From Dictyophora rubrovolvata (taxonomy: Eukaryota; Basidiomycota; Agaricomycetes; Phallales; Phallaceae), in NCBI GenBank assembly GCA_029959195.1, contig CP114121.1:1054001-1118000 (forward strand): a stretch of DNA of 64,000 bases. Direction: 5' to 3'. Below, in pieces: positions 32,930-44,697 of the stretch. Below the pieces are notes generated by a model. It saw only the letters and a list, made by a program, of their open reading frames with translations, was not told the origin of the DNA and did not search any database. Every line of letters begins with the position of its first letter. Position 1 is the first letter of the stretch. Position numbers and translations under genes: made by a program.

Positions 32930-33282
32930 TGTCAGGGTATGCTAGCGTTGTCCCTTTATTTTTCTACATTTATCTTCGGTTCTGGTCTATTTTATTTATT
33001 TCCATATTTCTCGTATTCTATCCCATCTCTTGCATTTCCCTCTCCTTCCGTATTCCCATTTTTCCTCCAACGGGCACTGAGTGCCTGTTCTCATCAGAGC
33101 CATGGCCTAGGCCTCGGCTAAAAGTCTGGGACCAGCGCGTATCTGCACCCAGTCCATGAACCGAAGGCCGTGTGTGGCCTTCGCCATTTTTCATAGTATA
33201 TAGTTAGTAGCCCTAGAGGAGGGATCTCTAAGTTTGTTCTCTTAGGATCCCCTCCCTCTAGTCTGAGAGAGTAGCCCTGACA
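32930..33282 (+). mobile_element. Solo LTR, family A, single-unit version
   Basis: TGTCAGGGTATGCTAG to GCCCTGACA, flanked by CAGAC on both sides. It has one GGATCCCCTCCCTCTAG unit only. It splits a coding-like stretch: YRPITMTEPP before and PTPEDINFHEIQWLFHEE after. Confidence 0.88.
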
Positions 33283-35500
33283 CAGACCTACTCCTGAAGA
33301 TATTAATTTTCATGAAATTCAATGGCTGTTTCATGAGGAAGAGACTATACCAATGAGTGCAGTTTTTGAGACCACACGGCTGTCCTATTTTAGGATGGAG
33401 GGAAACCCCACGGTTTGTGTGTTGGTATAGATGCCATACCGTTTTTTTCTTATATATGTTCAATTATTGGCATTCAAGGAAGATATGCTCTGGGTATGTG
33501 TATTCTTATGATACTTTAGCTTTCGAATCCTATTTTATCATTTTACAGGAGACTGCTTCAGTAAGAAGTCTTTCTATGGTCTATATTTTTGAACATGGAT
33601 ATCTTCTAGCACATCAAGCAAGGAGGTTCTTCTTATGGAGCTTTTAGCAATGATGTGTGTCCTATCGTATGAAATAAAACACTGGTTTCACAATTAATGG
33701 TAAATTAATATGCACATGTTTTTGTTGAGTTCATTGTCTCTGCTAGTTTCCCGATGTACAGAGGAATCCGGTAAACCCCACAATCTCCTTACATTAAACT
33801 TACCTTTAGACCAGAGCAGGCACACGATGTTTTGCCCGGAAACACGCTATGTGACATGTCTGAATCCAACACCCTTTCTAACTTATGTTCTGATGGTTTC
33901 AATTTTAATCAAAGCACTGAAATCTCCCAAGTGTTATTCTTCCCTGTCTTTGACCCGGCTGCTAATACAAATATCGGAGTTGAAGGAACTGTACTTCAAT
34001 GGAACCTGGCCCATGCTGCCAGGTCGCTTGACAGTTAGTTAGGCATCCTTCAAAGGAATATACTTTCTAAATTACTGAAGCTGTAGACCAATCAAATCCT
34101 CTTTCCTTCATGTCCACAGTGATTCTCAATGATGGGTATAACAGTGGTGATCAGAATAATGGGGGGGAAGAGATTGGGACTAATAACATGGGTAATATCG
34201 TTTTAAGCATCATATCATAGGAGCACGGTGACCTGATTAAGTATTAGACCAGGGCCTGCCTTTGGATATAACAAACTCAAGTTATACTACAGTGCCTATT
34301 GTGGCCAGTGTACATTACGGTAGCTCAGTATTCAGGGTTTGTTTGTCTAACAAGTTTTTTCAGCCTTCTGATTCTGAAACAGTACAAATAAGCCCTAAAT
34401 ACAGTAACAAGGAAACCAAGGTACCTGATGATGGAAACCAACATAGTCATATTTCTCAGAATCTTCAAAAGTAAAAACATACAAGCAGCAAAGATGACAT
34501 CAAGTCGACAGAACTCATAGAAACCAGGCCGCAAAAGCGCAGGGCAGAATGCATGAAAGCTGTTTTACCTATTAGGAGTAAGCGCCAACGGAAATTGAGC
34601 TATAAAATGTGATACATGCAAAGATAGCATAGTTCCAAACTTGTAAATTACTCTTTCCAGTTACTATCACTCAGGTGCTGCAGCGCCAACACCCTTGCAT
34701 GCACTTAAGCAATGGTTGATATTGGGGTAACAAGAAATGGAAGTCTGATCTTTATTAGAGTACAACAAAATTAACTAGTAACATCAATAAATTCTCCTTT
34801 TTCTCCCAAGAGCCCACTTTTTCTCCAGGATAAGCAGGCCAAATAATGTTCTTTTATTAGGAGTCGACATTGCAGTCGGAGAAGCTTAAATTACAACAAG
34901 GTTAACAATTTCTGCTCTGATGGAAATTGTTTTTTGCAAGTTGTATAAGTCTGAAGCAGACATGGACGGTTGCGTTCCAAAGATTGGAAAGAGTCCGTGT
35001 ATCAGAAACGACTGCTGAAGATGTGGACTTGCTAAACAGAATGACACTGACCAGATTTCAGCACATCACCCTGGGATGACGCTGTGTTGGTAACACCAAG
35101 ACACAACATGTGAAACCATGCTATGGTCACCAAGAAAGCATATCAAATCAAAAAAAATATTTTGATCACGACATACGGCAGCCATAACATGCCAGGTCAA
35201 AAAATTGTTTTTGTTTTTTGATTAGCCGTTTTTTGATTCCTTGATCCGCAATGTCCATGATCTAAATTTAAGATAAGCAATACTGTATAACCCACATTCT
35301 CATTGTGAAATATTCAAACTTAGAAAAAATTTAACAAAATAGGATTCTTTGGATAATGCTACTTTTTTATGGTAATTATACTGAACAGGTTTGAATATAT
35401 ACTCAAGGGAGGATTAAACTACTGATAACTAATGCCTGTGTCCAAATTTAACTCTCCCATCATTAAAGTAAAAATATTAGAGTCGTGTACCAAAATATAT
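33283..35500. other. Unrecognised, mostly AT-rich, probable transposon debris
   Basis: A coding-like fragment (INFHEIQWLFHEEETIPMSA) follows the solo LTR for about 150 bp. Beyond it only short frames are seen. No domain is recognised and nothing else is supportable. Confidence 0.3.
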
Positions 35501-35504
35501 AATC

Positions 35505-35592
35505 TGTACAAGAATCGAACCAACAGCAACCAACCAACCAATCTAACAGTACACCCACTTACCACTAGGACACAGTCTCTAATGTTCACTTA
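35505..35592 (-). repeat. tRNA-derived SINE or decayed tRNA-like sequence
   Basis: On the minus strand it contains TGTCCTAGTGG, fitting the pol III A box, and about 50 nt later GGTTCGATTCT, fitting the B box. The region between carries a GGTT repeat rather than a clean anticodon arm, so it does not fold as a normal tRNA. Such split promoters are the mark of tRNA-derived SINEs. Confidence 0.5.
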
Positions 35593-36413
35593 TAAAACAA
35601 AATCAATTTGAGCACATGATTAGATGATTAGAGATTCACATCGAAATGATTCGAGCCATTTTTCTTACAATGTAGTCCCTAGAAAATTTAAGTGTAAAGT
35701 ATGTGTATCTATAGTTAACGTTAACAGTTCAATATAGTTATTATATTTGACATTTACAGTTGGATGATGGAATATGGCACCAAATGTTGAATGTATTCTA
35801 CAAGACTGAAGATAATGTCCAATCCCAATAAATTTAAACAAAAACAAAGACAAAATCTAGGTGTATTAATCTTAAAATGTTGAATTCACTGTTTCATGTG
35901 TAGCTTCTATTTCTTGGGTATCTGTCTCCAGGATTAGTGCCCTTGCTCAATGTATCCTACTCGCCACTCGTCCAAATCATTTTCTACACGTCTCTCAAAT
36001 TCATCGTCATGAGATTCATATTTATTGCAAAGATATCCAAAATCCCACTTTATTTCTTGCAAAATTTGTACAACACTCATCACAAAACACCTGCTGGCCT
36101 CCTCAATTACTTAAAAATCTTCATCAAAAACAATGCAATTGAATTAAATTACATATACGCCAAGCAATTACAACTCCTGTGAGTCTTAAATCTAATTACT
36201 ACATCATTTCCTGGCTTATTTTGTTTTCAAGAACTGATTTTCATGTGTCTGGGACCAATTGTTGTTCCCATCTCACCCTTAATACTCTCTCCCTCAATAA
36301 AAACTGTTGTCTTGTCAGGACTAATACCGTTCACATTTACAAAAATCATAATTGTGCTTGGGGTCCTCCCTGTAGATTGTCAAAATTTTGAAATAGAGGG
36401 AGAAAGGCCCAGC
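35593..36413. other. AT-rich region with no recognised gene
   Basis: Short plus-strand frames occur (36179-36391 and others) but lack similarity to anything I know. Nothing further is supported. Confidence 0.35.
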
Positions 36414-36939
36414 TGTCACGCTCCACATGCCACACCTTCCTAATTTGGAAGTCCGATCCCATTCCGGTTATTTCTGTACTCACCCCGCATCTCCATAGCA
36501 ATCCCATCCCATACTTGTCAGTACTCTATCCGGACTTCAAGTCTGTCACCTTCCTTATGGGGAAACCAGCCCCTGACTCTTAGTAATAAGGAACAAAAAT
36601 TCTATAATCATCATCCCTAGCTGTGTTCAACCATATGCTACCTTTCCTTATTTTGTCTTATCTCCATTCCCGTAGTTCCGCTCCTTCCTGTATTTAAACC
36701 CCCAGCTTACAGCTGGGGTTCCTCAGTCTGACTATCAGCTTTATTAGTTTCATCTCATACTCTCTAAGTCCCTGCCACTCCGAAATTGAGGGACAGATAA
36801 AGCTGGGTGAGTGGGCGCAGCTTATAAGCTGAAGCTGAGTCCCTTGTCCCGTACTTCCGTACTCCATCTTCCGTCCATCCCTAGCAGTCTGGACTTTCTC
36901 GGAGACATCTGGGATAGTCCTGGACCACTGTACGTAACA
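36414..36939 (-). mobile_element. Solo LTR, family B variant, with 5-bp target duplication
   Basis: TGTCACGCTCC to TACGTAACA, 526 bp, flanked by CCAGC on both sides. It is a diverged and shorter relative of the chromovirus LTR, keeping GTATTTAAACCCCC and CCTCAGTCTGA at the expected places. Confidence 0.85.
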
Positions 36940-37073
36940 CCAGCACTCTGTGCCATCAAAGGGGTGGCCATAAAACTATCTTAGAATAATAATTATTGAA
37001 TGCTTTCAAATTTTTTGTCTAAATAAACTGTATCTTTAAATTTATCTTATGATTTAACAAGTATCTATATAGC

Positions 37074-37770
37074 TGTCATGATCCAAATTCATGACATCAC
37101 TAGCGATACAGATTCCTTATCTTATTTCCTTATCTTATCATATCTAAACATTATCTTATCACAATCACCTTGCAGATGCTACGACCGAAAGTCTTGCCAG
37201 ACTTCATTGTAGTTCCACAAAGTCCTAGACGACGATATCTTCCTAGGACTTACAGTAAGCCACAGATAGACCTTCGGTCTACATTCTAGTTCCAAACCAT
37301 GCATGAGATCATCTATGATGGTTGTAGGTTCTTGTATGTGTTTCCTCTTTGTTCTTGTTGCCTCATGTTTGCCACATGGCAAACTGACCCTGTATACACT
37401 TATGATACTCACAAATTGCTATGACATGTATACATTCTCAAGTTCGTTATCTATTTCGAACTGAGATTCAAACATCTAGCGTACATGTATATAAACAGTT
37501 CTATATGTTGTAGCTAGACTCTTTTTTAGACTTAATATTCAATATCTCAATATAGTCTTCTTTATTCATTAACACTTCCGTCATTGCTAAACACTTTAAA
37601 TCTAAACTATTCATAGCAACAACGCTGTTCTGGCATTGGATCCATTACTTCTTTCATCTCCTCTTCTTCTGCTTCCTTGTCGACAATCTATTCCTACAGA
37701 TCATTCTAGACTTTCTAGAGCTCCGGCTCAATGATATTCTTCAAAGACTTGAAGGTCCCGAGCACTGTCA
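37074..37770. repeat. Interspersed repeat C, copy 2, uninterrupted
   Basis: TGTCATGATCC to GAGCACTGTCA. In reverse it matches 8490-9859 without the solo LTR. It therefore preserves the empty site GGCTTACTGTAAGTCC for that insertion. No coding content is recognised. Confidence 0.7.
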
Positions 37771-37782
37771 AGACAAGTAGAG

Positions 37783-38310
37783 TGTCACGCCCCACGTGCC
37801 CCATAGTCCAAATCCGGACATATCCGAACTCCGTACTCCATTCCATCCCATTCCCCCAACCCCACACTCCACATTCTTGTCCGTACCCCGTATCACAGAA
37901 TTTCCTTATGGGGAATTCTGTCCTGTGCACTTAGTAACAAGGTACCTAGATTATATTATCATTGTCTTGGCTCGCACTAGTCAGTTCCCACCTTTCCTTA
38001 TTTGTTATTATCCCCATTTCTGTAGTTCTGCTCCTTCTTGTATTTAAACCCCAGCTCCCCAGCTGTGGATCCTCAGTCTGAATATAATCAGTTATTCTCT
38101 CATTTCTAGTCTGTCTCATACTCTTAATCCGTATTGTGTACTTCCTCATATTCCGAAATTGAGGGATATCGTAAGCTGGGCGAGTGGGTGCAACATATAA
38201 GTTGAAGCCAAGTCCCTCACCCCGTACTTCAGTACTCCGTCCCCGTCATACCCAGCAGTCTGGACTTCTCCAGAACTATCCGGAATAACCTTGGGCCGCC
38301 GTACATAACA
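37783..38310 (-). mobile_element. Solo LTR, family B, shortened, with 5-bp target duplication
   Basis: TGTCACGCCCC to GTACATAACA, 528 bp, flanked by TAGAG on both sides. Compared with the 657-bp copies it lacks about 130 bp in the middle third. Confidence 0.87.
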
Positions 38311-38545
38311 TAGAGCTAATGTTTGAGGGACTGTCGTGGTACAACCCACTCAGGTTGAGACCACACTCTATGACAACACAGTGACGTTTGTATTATCACT
38401 AGATACGAATTCTAACATATATACATTCGTCATTGATACCTGAGTATTGGTACTTAACAGTAACATACATTATAGTTTAGCTAACAGTTAAGCCTTAGAT
38501 TGAATCTTGTATTACTATTTAATTTGAACTACAGGGAAAACATTA
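38311..38545. other. Short region with no recognised feature
   Basis: AT-rich, no coding frame of note. Confidence 0.3.
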
Positions 38546-39450
38546 CTTCGCCTGAGAAAAAGCTGTAAATCCCAAAGCAATACAAACTTCTGAACATTTG
38601 TGTTTTCCACTCCAAAATATTATTCCAGGCACCTCAAAATTATGCAGGAAATAAATAGTGTTTGGAGCCAGACTTTCTTCATCTTCATGTGAGATGTCAT
38701 GCTGGCTGAAAGCCTAGGATAAGTACAAGTTATTTGTTTAAGAAATATTACACCTACTTGTGCATAGTTGCTACAATAATTCTTGCGGAATTAACCACTG
38801 TCTTCATATCTAGAAGACTTGAGTTTAAGTTAATATATTATAAAAAGTCACTTACAAGCCCATGACATATGGATAAGTTCATTTCCATAATGTTCATATG
38901 AAAAATGAGAGAAAGCTTCAAGCATCTGATTGATTGGGGTAGTATTTTCCAGGTCCATATCATAATCCGCATAGAAAACTCGAGAAAAGGCTGTTGAAGA
39001 TGGACAGCGCCACTAAGTGTGAGCGCTTGTGTAGTTAGTTTTAGCTTAGTCACACACTCGCCTAAAGGTTCAAGGCTTCGCCTTGAACTCTTTAGCTATA
39101 TTCTGCTGCTTGTAATATAAGCTATATTACTCTAGCCATTGTTAAAGGCTGGTATTGGAGTACAAAGCCATTCCATAGCTTGATTAATTTCTAAATGAAT
39201 ACAGATAAGTCTGTAATCAAAGTTGAGGTCTGTACAAATATCATAAAGAGTCAAACTTCAAATCAAAAAATTACTTACTCATAATTTTGATATCTTTAGA
39301 CTTGGTGAGTATCTTGAACTCTTCATATAATGACTGCAAGTTGTGAAAGTGATGCAGCTCAGCTATAAGAGGGGTACCTTCTGGAGCTATGGCAATATGC
39401 GACAGATATGCTGTCTCCTCGACCCCATTCTCTAACAATGTTGCCTGGGA
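38546..39450 (-). pseudogene. Alpha-type protein kinase-like remnant
   Basis: Three minus-strand coding-like stretches lie in order. One near 39440-39265 includes AYLSHIAIAPEGTPLIAEL. One near 39000-38865 includes QMLEAFSHFSYEHYGNELI. One near 38715-38550 includes HKCSEVCIALGFTAFSQ. The second and third resemble the AFSHFSY and HxCNxFCxALGL patterns of basidiomycete alpha-kinases. The catalytic core between them is not seen whole, so this is probably a remnant. The match is from memory of the family pattern. Confidence 0.4.
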
Positions 39451-39859
39451 ATCAATTTAGTGATAGAAATATAATATAGATCTCTCTTACTTTCTAAAAT
39501 TTCGAATGATTCATATTATAAAGTTCCCCTTGATCAAAGGGTATTCTGAGACTACCGATTGCCTCTTCACCCTTCTTAGGGATCATTTTGCCCTCAACGG
39601 GCTGATGTAATGTTTCATTACAGATAGAGTAGCCCAGTTCTTACAGGTTCACAAGGTAACAGTGGAAAACTGTATATTCACAGATAAACGGTAAGAAAGG
39701 CTACCAGCACCTTTACCGCCTAGCGGTATTTACATAGTGTACGGTGCCTACATACTATTATATAATCATGCTACATAGTGCACATGCTAAGTCACGTGTC
39801 GTAGTATAATGGACTTATGCCTAAGTTTATAGGATATGCATCCGCTATAGAAGCAGAAC
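39451..39859. other. Region with no recognised gene
   Basis: Short frames and an AT-rich composition; nothing identified. Confidence 0.3.
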
Positions 39860-40651
39860 TGTTAGGGCAACTCAGGGCAAACACCTAGAGGAGGGAAAAC
39901 CTAAGATCTATTCATGGGAAACAACTAGCTACTGTCAGGGCTACTCACTCAGACTAGAGGGAGGGGATCCTAAGTAAAATATATTTTGGGAAAAATACTA
40001 ACTCACCTAGAGGGAGGGGATTCTAAGAGAACAAACTTAGGGATCCCTCCTCTAGGCTACTAACTATATACTATGAAAAATGGTGAAGGTCATACACGGC
40101 CCTCAGTTCATGGACTGGGTGCAGATATGGGCTGGTCCCGGGCTCTTAGCTGGGGCCTAGGCCATGGCGCTAATGGGAACGGGTGCTCAACGCCCGTTGA
40201 AGGGAAGAATGGGAATATGGAAGGAAACAGGAAAGCAAGAGATGGGATAAAATACGAGAAATATAGAAATGAATAAGATAGACAAGAACTGAGGATAAAC
40301 AGAAGAAAAGAAGGGGACAATGCTAGCATACCCTGACAGCTACTCACCTAGAGGAGGGAAAACCTAAGAGAAAAAGCTTAGGGATCCTCCTCTAGGGAAA
40401 ATGACTATATATCTACAAGTACAGGTGCTCAGTTGATCCCCATGGGATCCATGGTGATAACAAGTGAAAATGAGTGAGAACGAGAATTCGGTCGAAGACA
40501 GAATTCGAGAGAACAAGTTGAAAACAAGAAATAGTCAGAAATATGAGAAAGTGAGAAAGGACAGAATAAACACAGAGAGAGCATGAATATGGGAAAACAG
40601 GAAAAACGGGAAAATGGAAAGAGATGGAAAGTGTTGCTAGCATACTGTGAC
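39860..40651 (-). mobile_element. Diverged family A-like LTR, split by a younger family A copy
   Basis: The outer element runs TGTTAGGGCAACTCAGG to GCATACTGTGACA. It shares the CACCTAGAGGAGGGAAAACC and TAGCATAC blocks with family A but is clearly diverged. Near-matching flanks AGAAC and GAAAC are seen. The younger insertion is at 39933-40338. Confidence 0.6.
39933..40338 (-). mobile_element. Solo LTR, family A, with 5-bp target duplication
   Basis: TGTCAGGGCTACTCAC to TACCCTGACA, flanked by GCTAC on both sides, inserted in a diverged relative. It has two copies of the GGGAGGGGATYCTAAG unit. Confidence 0.9.
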
Positions 40652-40992
40652 AGAAACCGTTACATGTTCTCATATCTCAACAACCACTGCAAGTTAAGAG
40701 TTGATACTTCAGATGTTATTTTCTCTATATATTAGCTACCATTAGCTACCATTTGCCAACTTAGAGGTAACTTAATAATGAGCTGAAATTTTTTTGAGAA
40801 TTACACCTACTTAAGAGCCAAAATAATAAACTCAGGCATCTTTTTCTTTTATAACAGTTTATATATATATAATTATGCTATTATATTAGTACTTACGAAT
40901 CTTCAAAGTTTGAAGCCTTAACTTGCAATGGTTGTCGAGATATGGGGACATCTTTGTGAATGGCCCAAAATCACATGACTGGCCGCATCCGC
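40652..40992. other. AT-rich region with no recognised gene
   Basis: It contains a short TA microsatellite near 40860. No gene is seen. Confidence 0.35.
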
Positions 40993-41829
40993 TGTAACGA
41001 TCCGAAGATAATAGCTAAATGTCATAGCTATATATACAATCAGAAAAACTACGAAGATATTTTGTTTGAGGCTGTCTAGTCTCCGTAGAGCGGGTCCTGG
41101 TGCTGATTTCGTAAGGAGGAGGGTGGGGGAATAATATGATATTTAGTGAGTGTGTGTGCGTCGATATAAAACCAACAACAACAAAAAAATGATGATCCTA
41201 AGATCGTGTGTGTGTGAGGGGGACGATAAATGTGAGTTGCGATAAAAATGGTGAGTCAATACGCTGTCGATAATACAGCAATGATAATCTGTTTTAAAGT
41301 TAGTAAGGCTTCAACGACAATACAAATCGTTGAGTTTATACTCCGAGGCCTCACTCAGAGTAATCCAAAGAAATAGACGTGAGTGTAGAAATAGACTAGA
41401 GACAAAACTTGACTTGAACTTGACTTAAACTGAACTAAACTTGAGACAACCGTTCCGGTAGATTGCTGCTGTTACAATTATTTACATGCAGTATATATAC
41501 CATTTGGAAATATAAAGGAAAGCAGAATGATCACTCATCATTCGCCATGATAACAAAAGGAAACAAAAAGAGAACAAAGAAACAAAAGAAAAAGGAGAAA
41601 ACGATGGAGGATACAATTACAGAAAAAGGGGAATCGCATATGTGGTTAGGGGGAATAGGAGAAATATGTTGAAACAAAAGAGAAACAAAAGAGAAACAAA
41701 AAGAGATCAAAAGAAAACAATGAAACCGGATTCCCAGCACAGCTTTACCAAAATCACCATCTGGCACTTCTCGCGCTACCTCTTACCCAAAACTATAATC
41801 TTACCATCCCAAACTTCTTACTGATCTGG

Positions 41830-42399
41830 TTATTGTTGACGAGATCTTCTTCTTCGTGGCTGTGGTGCAATAATAATGGCTATGGCAACGCTTAACAATA
41901 CCAGATCTTGAACGAGATTGGATTGGAGATCGGAATAGGAAGGGAGGGTTTGATTTCCAACAGAGTAGTCGGGAGGGGATGGGATGGCAGATAGGGGTGC
42001 GTCTATGAATAAGAATTGAGTATAACTTCGAAATTGATGACGAAAGACCAGTCTCCAGATTGATTCTTCTTGACGATTTGTTGAAAGGAACTCGACAAAC
42101 TCATACGATTCGTCCATGACATTGACGTTGGTTCGTTCGTACAGGGTTAAAGCTCGTGGATATCCTATCTCCAGATCGTCATAAGGAATAGTAATCTCCA
42201 TTAGTGGCTGTGGAGTAATCGGAAGCATTGTGGAGGGGTCGACATCAATTTCAGAAACAAGAGTATTGTAAACGCGAAGTCGTGAGAGGAAATTAGGGTT
42301 GGGTCCGAATCTGAGAGAAGAACGATATTCAAAAGGGAAGAAAGGGAGTTGAAAAAGGGGAATAGGGGAAGTAGGAGTATCGTTATTGTCTGACATGAT
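41830..42399 (-). CDS. ORF B of the twin-ORF repeat, longest version
   Basis: MSDNNDTPTSPIPLFQLPFF to PRRRRSRQQ, about 188 residues. Core strands include YNTLVSEIDVDPSTMLPITP and WRLVFRHQFRSYTQFLFIDA, then SDLQSNLVQDLVLLSVAIAI, a hydrophobic stretch that could be a membrane or amphipathic segment, and a basic C-terminus. No known family is recognised. The short 5' UTR and close spacing to ORF A (about 100 bp of non-coding) suggest either one bicistronic or two separate transcripts. Confidence 0.55.
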   Translation of the reverse strand: MMSDNNDTPTSPIPLFQLPFFPFEYRSSLRFGPNPNFLSRLRVYNTLVSEIDVDPSTMLPITPQPLMEITIPYDDLEIGYPRALTLYERTNVNVMDESYEFVEFLSTNRQEESIWRLVFRHQFRSYTQFLFIDAPLSAIPSPPDYSVGNQTLPSYSDLQSNLVQDLVLLSVAIAIIIAPQPRRRRSRQQ

Positions 42400-42553
42400 G
42401 ATATGAGTTAACCAAAAATTTTTAAGCACTAATGAAATGTCCAAAAAGAAAGAAGGAGATGAAATACAAATCTAATCGCTTATCCTAATCAAGCCTTTTG
42501 TCCTAATTTCGTCCAAGAAGGTTTGAGCAAACGCGTCAGATCTTTCGGAAGGA

Positions 42554-43135
42554 TCATTTGGATGGAGAAGAGGGGAGAGATATTGGTTCTGGCGAATGGG
42601 GTGAAAAACGAGACATTTGAGGATCTACAGGAACAAGATTGGCTGGTCTATATGGACTATGTTTTTGCGTTTTTATGTTTTTCATGACAACCCAACGACT
42701 TGGCACATCTAGAACCAGGAATGTAAATTTGAACCCTTCTTGTGTCACTAACCAAATCCGATATGAGTCTTTAACGGCTGATTCAGGTGTAGAATAAACG
42801 TTAATAATTGTAAACCAGTCTAATCGTTCCTTGATATAAACCTTTTCTCCAAACATGAGACCGGGGTGAACCAAATCCGAACTTCTGCATTGACGAATAA
42901 TAAGAGGTGGAGGGAACTTCGGGAGGTACGTTTCTTCGTCGATGTCGAGACTCGCATATTGGGAACTATAGATATAAAGAGTCGTATGCAGATCCAAATC
43001 GTATGTCCTTGGACTGGAAGGCGAAAAACGAAAAGGTGATATAGATTCATCGTTGGAGGGGGGTAATGACTCGGTGGGAGATGCTGGAATGGGCAAAGAG
43101 ATTGATGATGTATAGTGAAATGAAAATGCGGCCAT
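42554..43135 (-). CDS. ORF A of the twin-ORF repeat, copy 3
   Basis: It begins MAAFSFHYTSS and encodes the same core as copy 1 with only a few substitutions (for example KERLDWFTI for EERLDWFTI). The C-terminal tail ends earlier than in copy 1. An upstream in-frame ATG at 43264 lies at the element edge and is less likely. Function unknown. Confidence 0.5.
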   Translation of the reverse strand: MAAFSFHYTSSISLPIPASPTESLPPSNDESISPFRFSPSSPRTYDLDLHTTLYIYSSQYASLDIDEETYLPKFPPPLIIRQCRSSDLVHPGLMFGEKVYIKERLDWFTIINVYSTPESAVKDSYRIWLVTQEGFKFTFLVLDVPSRWVVMKNIKTQKHSPYRPANLVPVDPQMSRFSPHSPEPISLPSSPSK

Positions 43136-43307
43136 TTTTTTTGTAAGGGTTTTGATTTCGAGAGGCTGTGGTGTATCGGTTAAGTTTTTGGTAGTTTGAC
43201 ACTCCGCTTTGAACCAAAAATCAGAACGTTTCCTTATTAGGAAGATTTTGGTGCGCGACACCACCTTATATAACCAGAACAGCTGTAAGTATCTATTGAA
43301 CAGAACT

Positions 43308-43560
43308 CCTAGCTATGCACCTAGAGGGAGGAAAACCTAAGAGAACAAGCTTAGGGTTTTCCCTCTAGGGATAGAGACTATATATATTACAGGACAAGCA
43401 CTTGTAATCAATAGAAAGATCTCCACGGGATCTGCAGTGATAAGTTTGAGGATTGTGAAGCGATTCAAGAGTTTGATCGAAGATCAAATGAAGGGAATGA
43501 AGAGTGAATGGAAATGAGAGAAATGGTTTGGAATGATGAAGTGATCTGAACTTCAAGACT
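43308..43560. mobile_element. Diverged family A-like LTR fragment
   Basis: It contains GCACCTAGAGGGAGGAAAAC and ACAAGCTTAGGG with a GACTATATAT block, as in the element at 39860-40651, but its right part is cut by the family B LTR that begins at 43564. Confidence 0.45.
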
Positions 43561-43563
43561 TCA

Positions 43564-44208
43564 TGTTACGTATGGCGGCCCAAGGTTATTCCAGATAGTT
43601 CCGGAGAAGTCCGGACCGCTGGGTATGATGGGGACGGAGTACTGAAGTACGGGGTGAGGGACTTGGCTTCAACTTATATGTTGCACCCACTCGCCCAGCT
43701 TACGATATCCCTCAATTTCGGAATACAAGGAAGTACGCAAGTACATATGAGTCCAACGATGTGTGATACGACAACGGAGTACAAGCCACGTCGTCGAAGA
43801 CGATGTGAACAACAAGTACGAGTTAACTCGAACATTAAGTCCGAGCCAACTACGTAATATGGATTAAGAGTATGAGACGGACTAGAGATGAGAGAATAAC
43901 TGATTATATTCAGACTGAGGATCCACAGCTGGGGAGCTGGGGTTTAAATACAGGAAGGAGCAGAACTACAGAAATGGGGATAACAACAAATAAGGAAAGG
44001 TGGAAACTGACTAGTGTGAGCCAAGACAATGATAATATAATCTAGGTACCTTGTTACTAAGTGCACAGGACAGAATTCCTCATAAGGAAATTCTGTGATA
44101 CAGGGTACGGACAAGAATGTAGAGTGCAGGGTTGGGGGAATGGAACAGAATGGAGTATGGAGTTCGGATATGTCCAGATTTGGACTACAGGGCACACAGG
44201 GCGTGACA
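43564..44208 (-). mobile_element. Solo LTR, family B, reverse of the 37783 copy
   Basis: TGTTACGTATGG to GGGCGTGACA, 645 bp. It keeps the GTTTAAATACAGGA block (TATTTAAA on the minus strand). The 5-bp flanks CTTCA and CTTTG do not match, so the target duplication is lost or the ends recombined. Confidence 0.8.
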
Positions 44209-44697
44209 CTTTGAAGTTCAAGGAAGTAATTGAAAATGGAATGGATGAACTAGTGTACTCTGACATCCACATTGTCAAAGATGATGTAAATGACAAGTAT
44301 GAGTTGACTTGAATGTTAAGTCCAAGCTGTCACACCCCGCATGTCCTGTAGTCCAAATCCAGACATATCTGAACTCCATACTCTATTCCGTCTTGCTCCC
44401 CCAACTCTGCACTCCACATTTTTGTCCATACCCTGTATCACAGAATTTCCTTATGGGAAATTCTGTCCTGCACACTTAGTAACAAGGTACCTAGATTATA
44501 TTATCATTGTCTTGGCTCACACTAGTCAGTTTCCACCTTTCCTTATTTGTTGTTATCCCCATTTCTGTAGTTCTGCTCCTTCCTGTATTTAAACCCCAGC
44601 TCCCCAGCTGTGGATCCTCAGTCTGAATATAATCAGTTATTCTCTCATCTCTAGTCCGTTTCATACTCTTAATCCATATTGTGTAGTTGGCTCAGAC
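44209..44697. mobile_element. Family B LTR fragments in opposite orientation
   Basis: 44209-44327 ends in a family B-like block (GTTAAGTCCAAGC). From 44328, TGTCACACCCCGC starts another partial LTR in the other orientation that stops at 44697 before its expected end. This is a rearranged tail-to-tail arrangement. Confidence 0.65.

Larger units (their letters stand above)
40993..43262 (-). mobile_element. Twin-ORF repeat, copy 3, best preserved
   Basis: Read on the minus strand it begins TGTCGCGCACCAAAATC (at 43262) and ends GATCGTTACA (at 40993), colinear and nearly identical with copy 1 at 16562-18814. ORF A (from 43135) and ORF B (42399-41830) are both largely open. The 4-bp flanks are CCGC and CCAC, one mismatch from a duplication. 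A TATATATA box and a 500-bp tail follow ORF B as in copy 1. Confidence 0.85.
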
